Source: Thiopseudomonas alkaliphila (GTDB taxonomy: Bacteria > Pseudomonadota > Gammaproteobacteria > Pseudomonadales > Pseudomonadaceae). Taken from it: DNA of 64,000 bases. The DNA lies in assembly GCF_001267175.1 (NCBI RefSeq), contig NZ_CP012358.1, positions 248,001 through 312,000 on the forward strand, read 5' to 3'. Position numbers and translations under genes: made by a program. Every line of letters begins with the position of its first letter. The stretch's first letter is position 1. This document shows positions 63,990 to 64,000 of the stretch, piece after piece. The notes under the pieces are model-generated. The model saw only the letters and a program-made list of their open reading frames with translations, did no database searches and was not told the origin of the DNA.

Positions 63990-64000
63990 ATGAAATTCAG
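63990..64000 (+). CDS. pheT: Phenylalanine--tRNA ligase beta subunit, first codons only
   Basis: ATG AAA TTC AG begins 30 bp after pheS with TTAGGAG at a good distance upstream. MKFS is the usual PheT start in Pseudomonas (recalled). The rest lies beyond the window. Confidence 0.85.

Overview
The window comes from a gammaproteobacterium of the Pseudomonadaceae type with moderate G+C (roughly the high 40s by eye, low for Pseudomonas). The evidence is gene order. The blocks cspD-clpS-clpA, infA-bpt-aat / ftsK-lolA-rarA-serS, ispD-ftsB-eno-kdsA-pyrG and thrS-infC-rpmI-rplT-pheS-pheT, plus a MuxABC-OpmB-type efflux operon, are laid out as I remember them from Pseudomonas. The low G+C fits a Thiopseudomonas/Oblitimonas/Denitrificimonas-like lineage, but that placement is inference. 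Almost all of the window is ordinary chromosomal coding DNA. I saw no tRNA, rRNA, CRISPR array, prophage or replication origin.

Layout. 0-4.7 kb: the 3' part of zapE, then dacB, a FadL-type porin and a PCu(A)C copper chaperone. 4.77-7.81 kb: the one clearly mobile region. An IS200/IS605-type element (tnpA and tnpB divergent) has split the cold-shock gene cspD, and an intact IS3-family element with a 3-bp target duplication has then split tnpB. 8-12.3 kb: clpS-clpA, a flavodoxin, rluE and a MaoC/PhaJ hydratase. 12.7-17.5 kb: fadD, a tandem universal stress protein, NDH-2 and a long helical lipoprotein. 17.8-22.8 kb (minus strand): ispD, ftsB, eno, kdsA, pyrG. 23-31.3 kb: htpG behind a sigma-32-like promoter, a spermidine-synthase-like protein, a serine hydrolase, dinG, a SEC-C protein and pyrD. 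31.4-40.3 kb: a four-gene RND tripartite efflux operon. 40.7-48 kb: a class I PHA synthase, yehS, ppiC, the Entner-Doudoroff set pgl-edd-eda, a thioesterase and dusC. 48-56.7 kb: infA, bpt, aat, ftsK, lolA, rarA, crcB, serS. 56.7-59.4 kb: two divergent L,D-transpeptidase-type genes. 59.6-64 kb: thrS, infC, rpmI, rplT, pheS and the first codons of pheT.

How the genes work together. ClpS/ClpA (8-10.7 kb) and Aat/Bpt (48.4-49.8 kb) form the recognition, unfolding and tagging arms of the bacterial N-degron pathway. In Pseudomonas they are neighbours; here about 37 kb separates clpA from infA while order and orientation on each side are kept. FadL, FadD, the MaoC hydratase and PhaC could connect fatty-acid uptake and activation to polyhydroxyalkanoate storage. 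Pgl, Edd and Eda convert 6-phosphogluconolactone to pyruvate and glyceraldehyde-3-phosphate.

The most informative locus is the nested transposon. The broken cspD can be rebuilt exactly, and this fixes both ends of the IS605-type element to the base. The tetranucleotides at the two cleavage sites (TGAC and TCAA) match the guide tetranucleotides beside the subterminal hairpins (CAAG and GAAT) under the IS608 TnpA pairing code as I recall it. The predicted TnpB guide RNA would read the cspD sequence next to the right end. TnpB itself has been knocked out by the second insertion.
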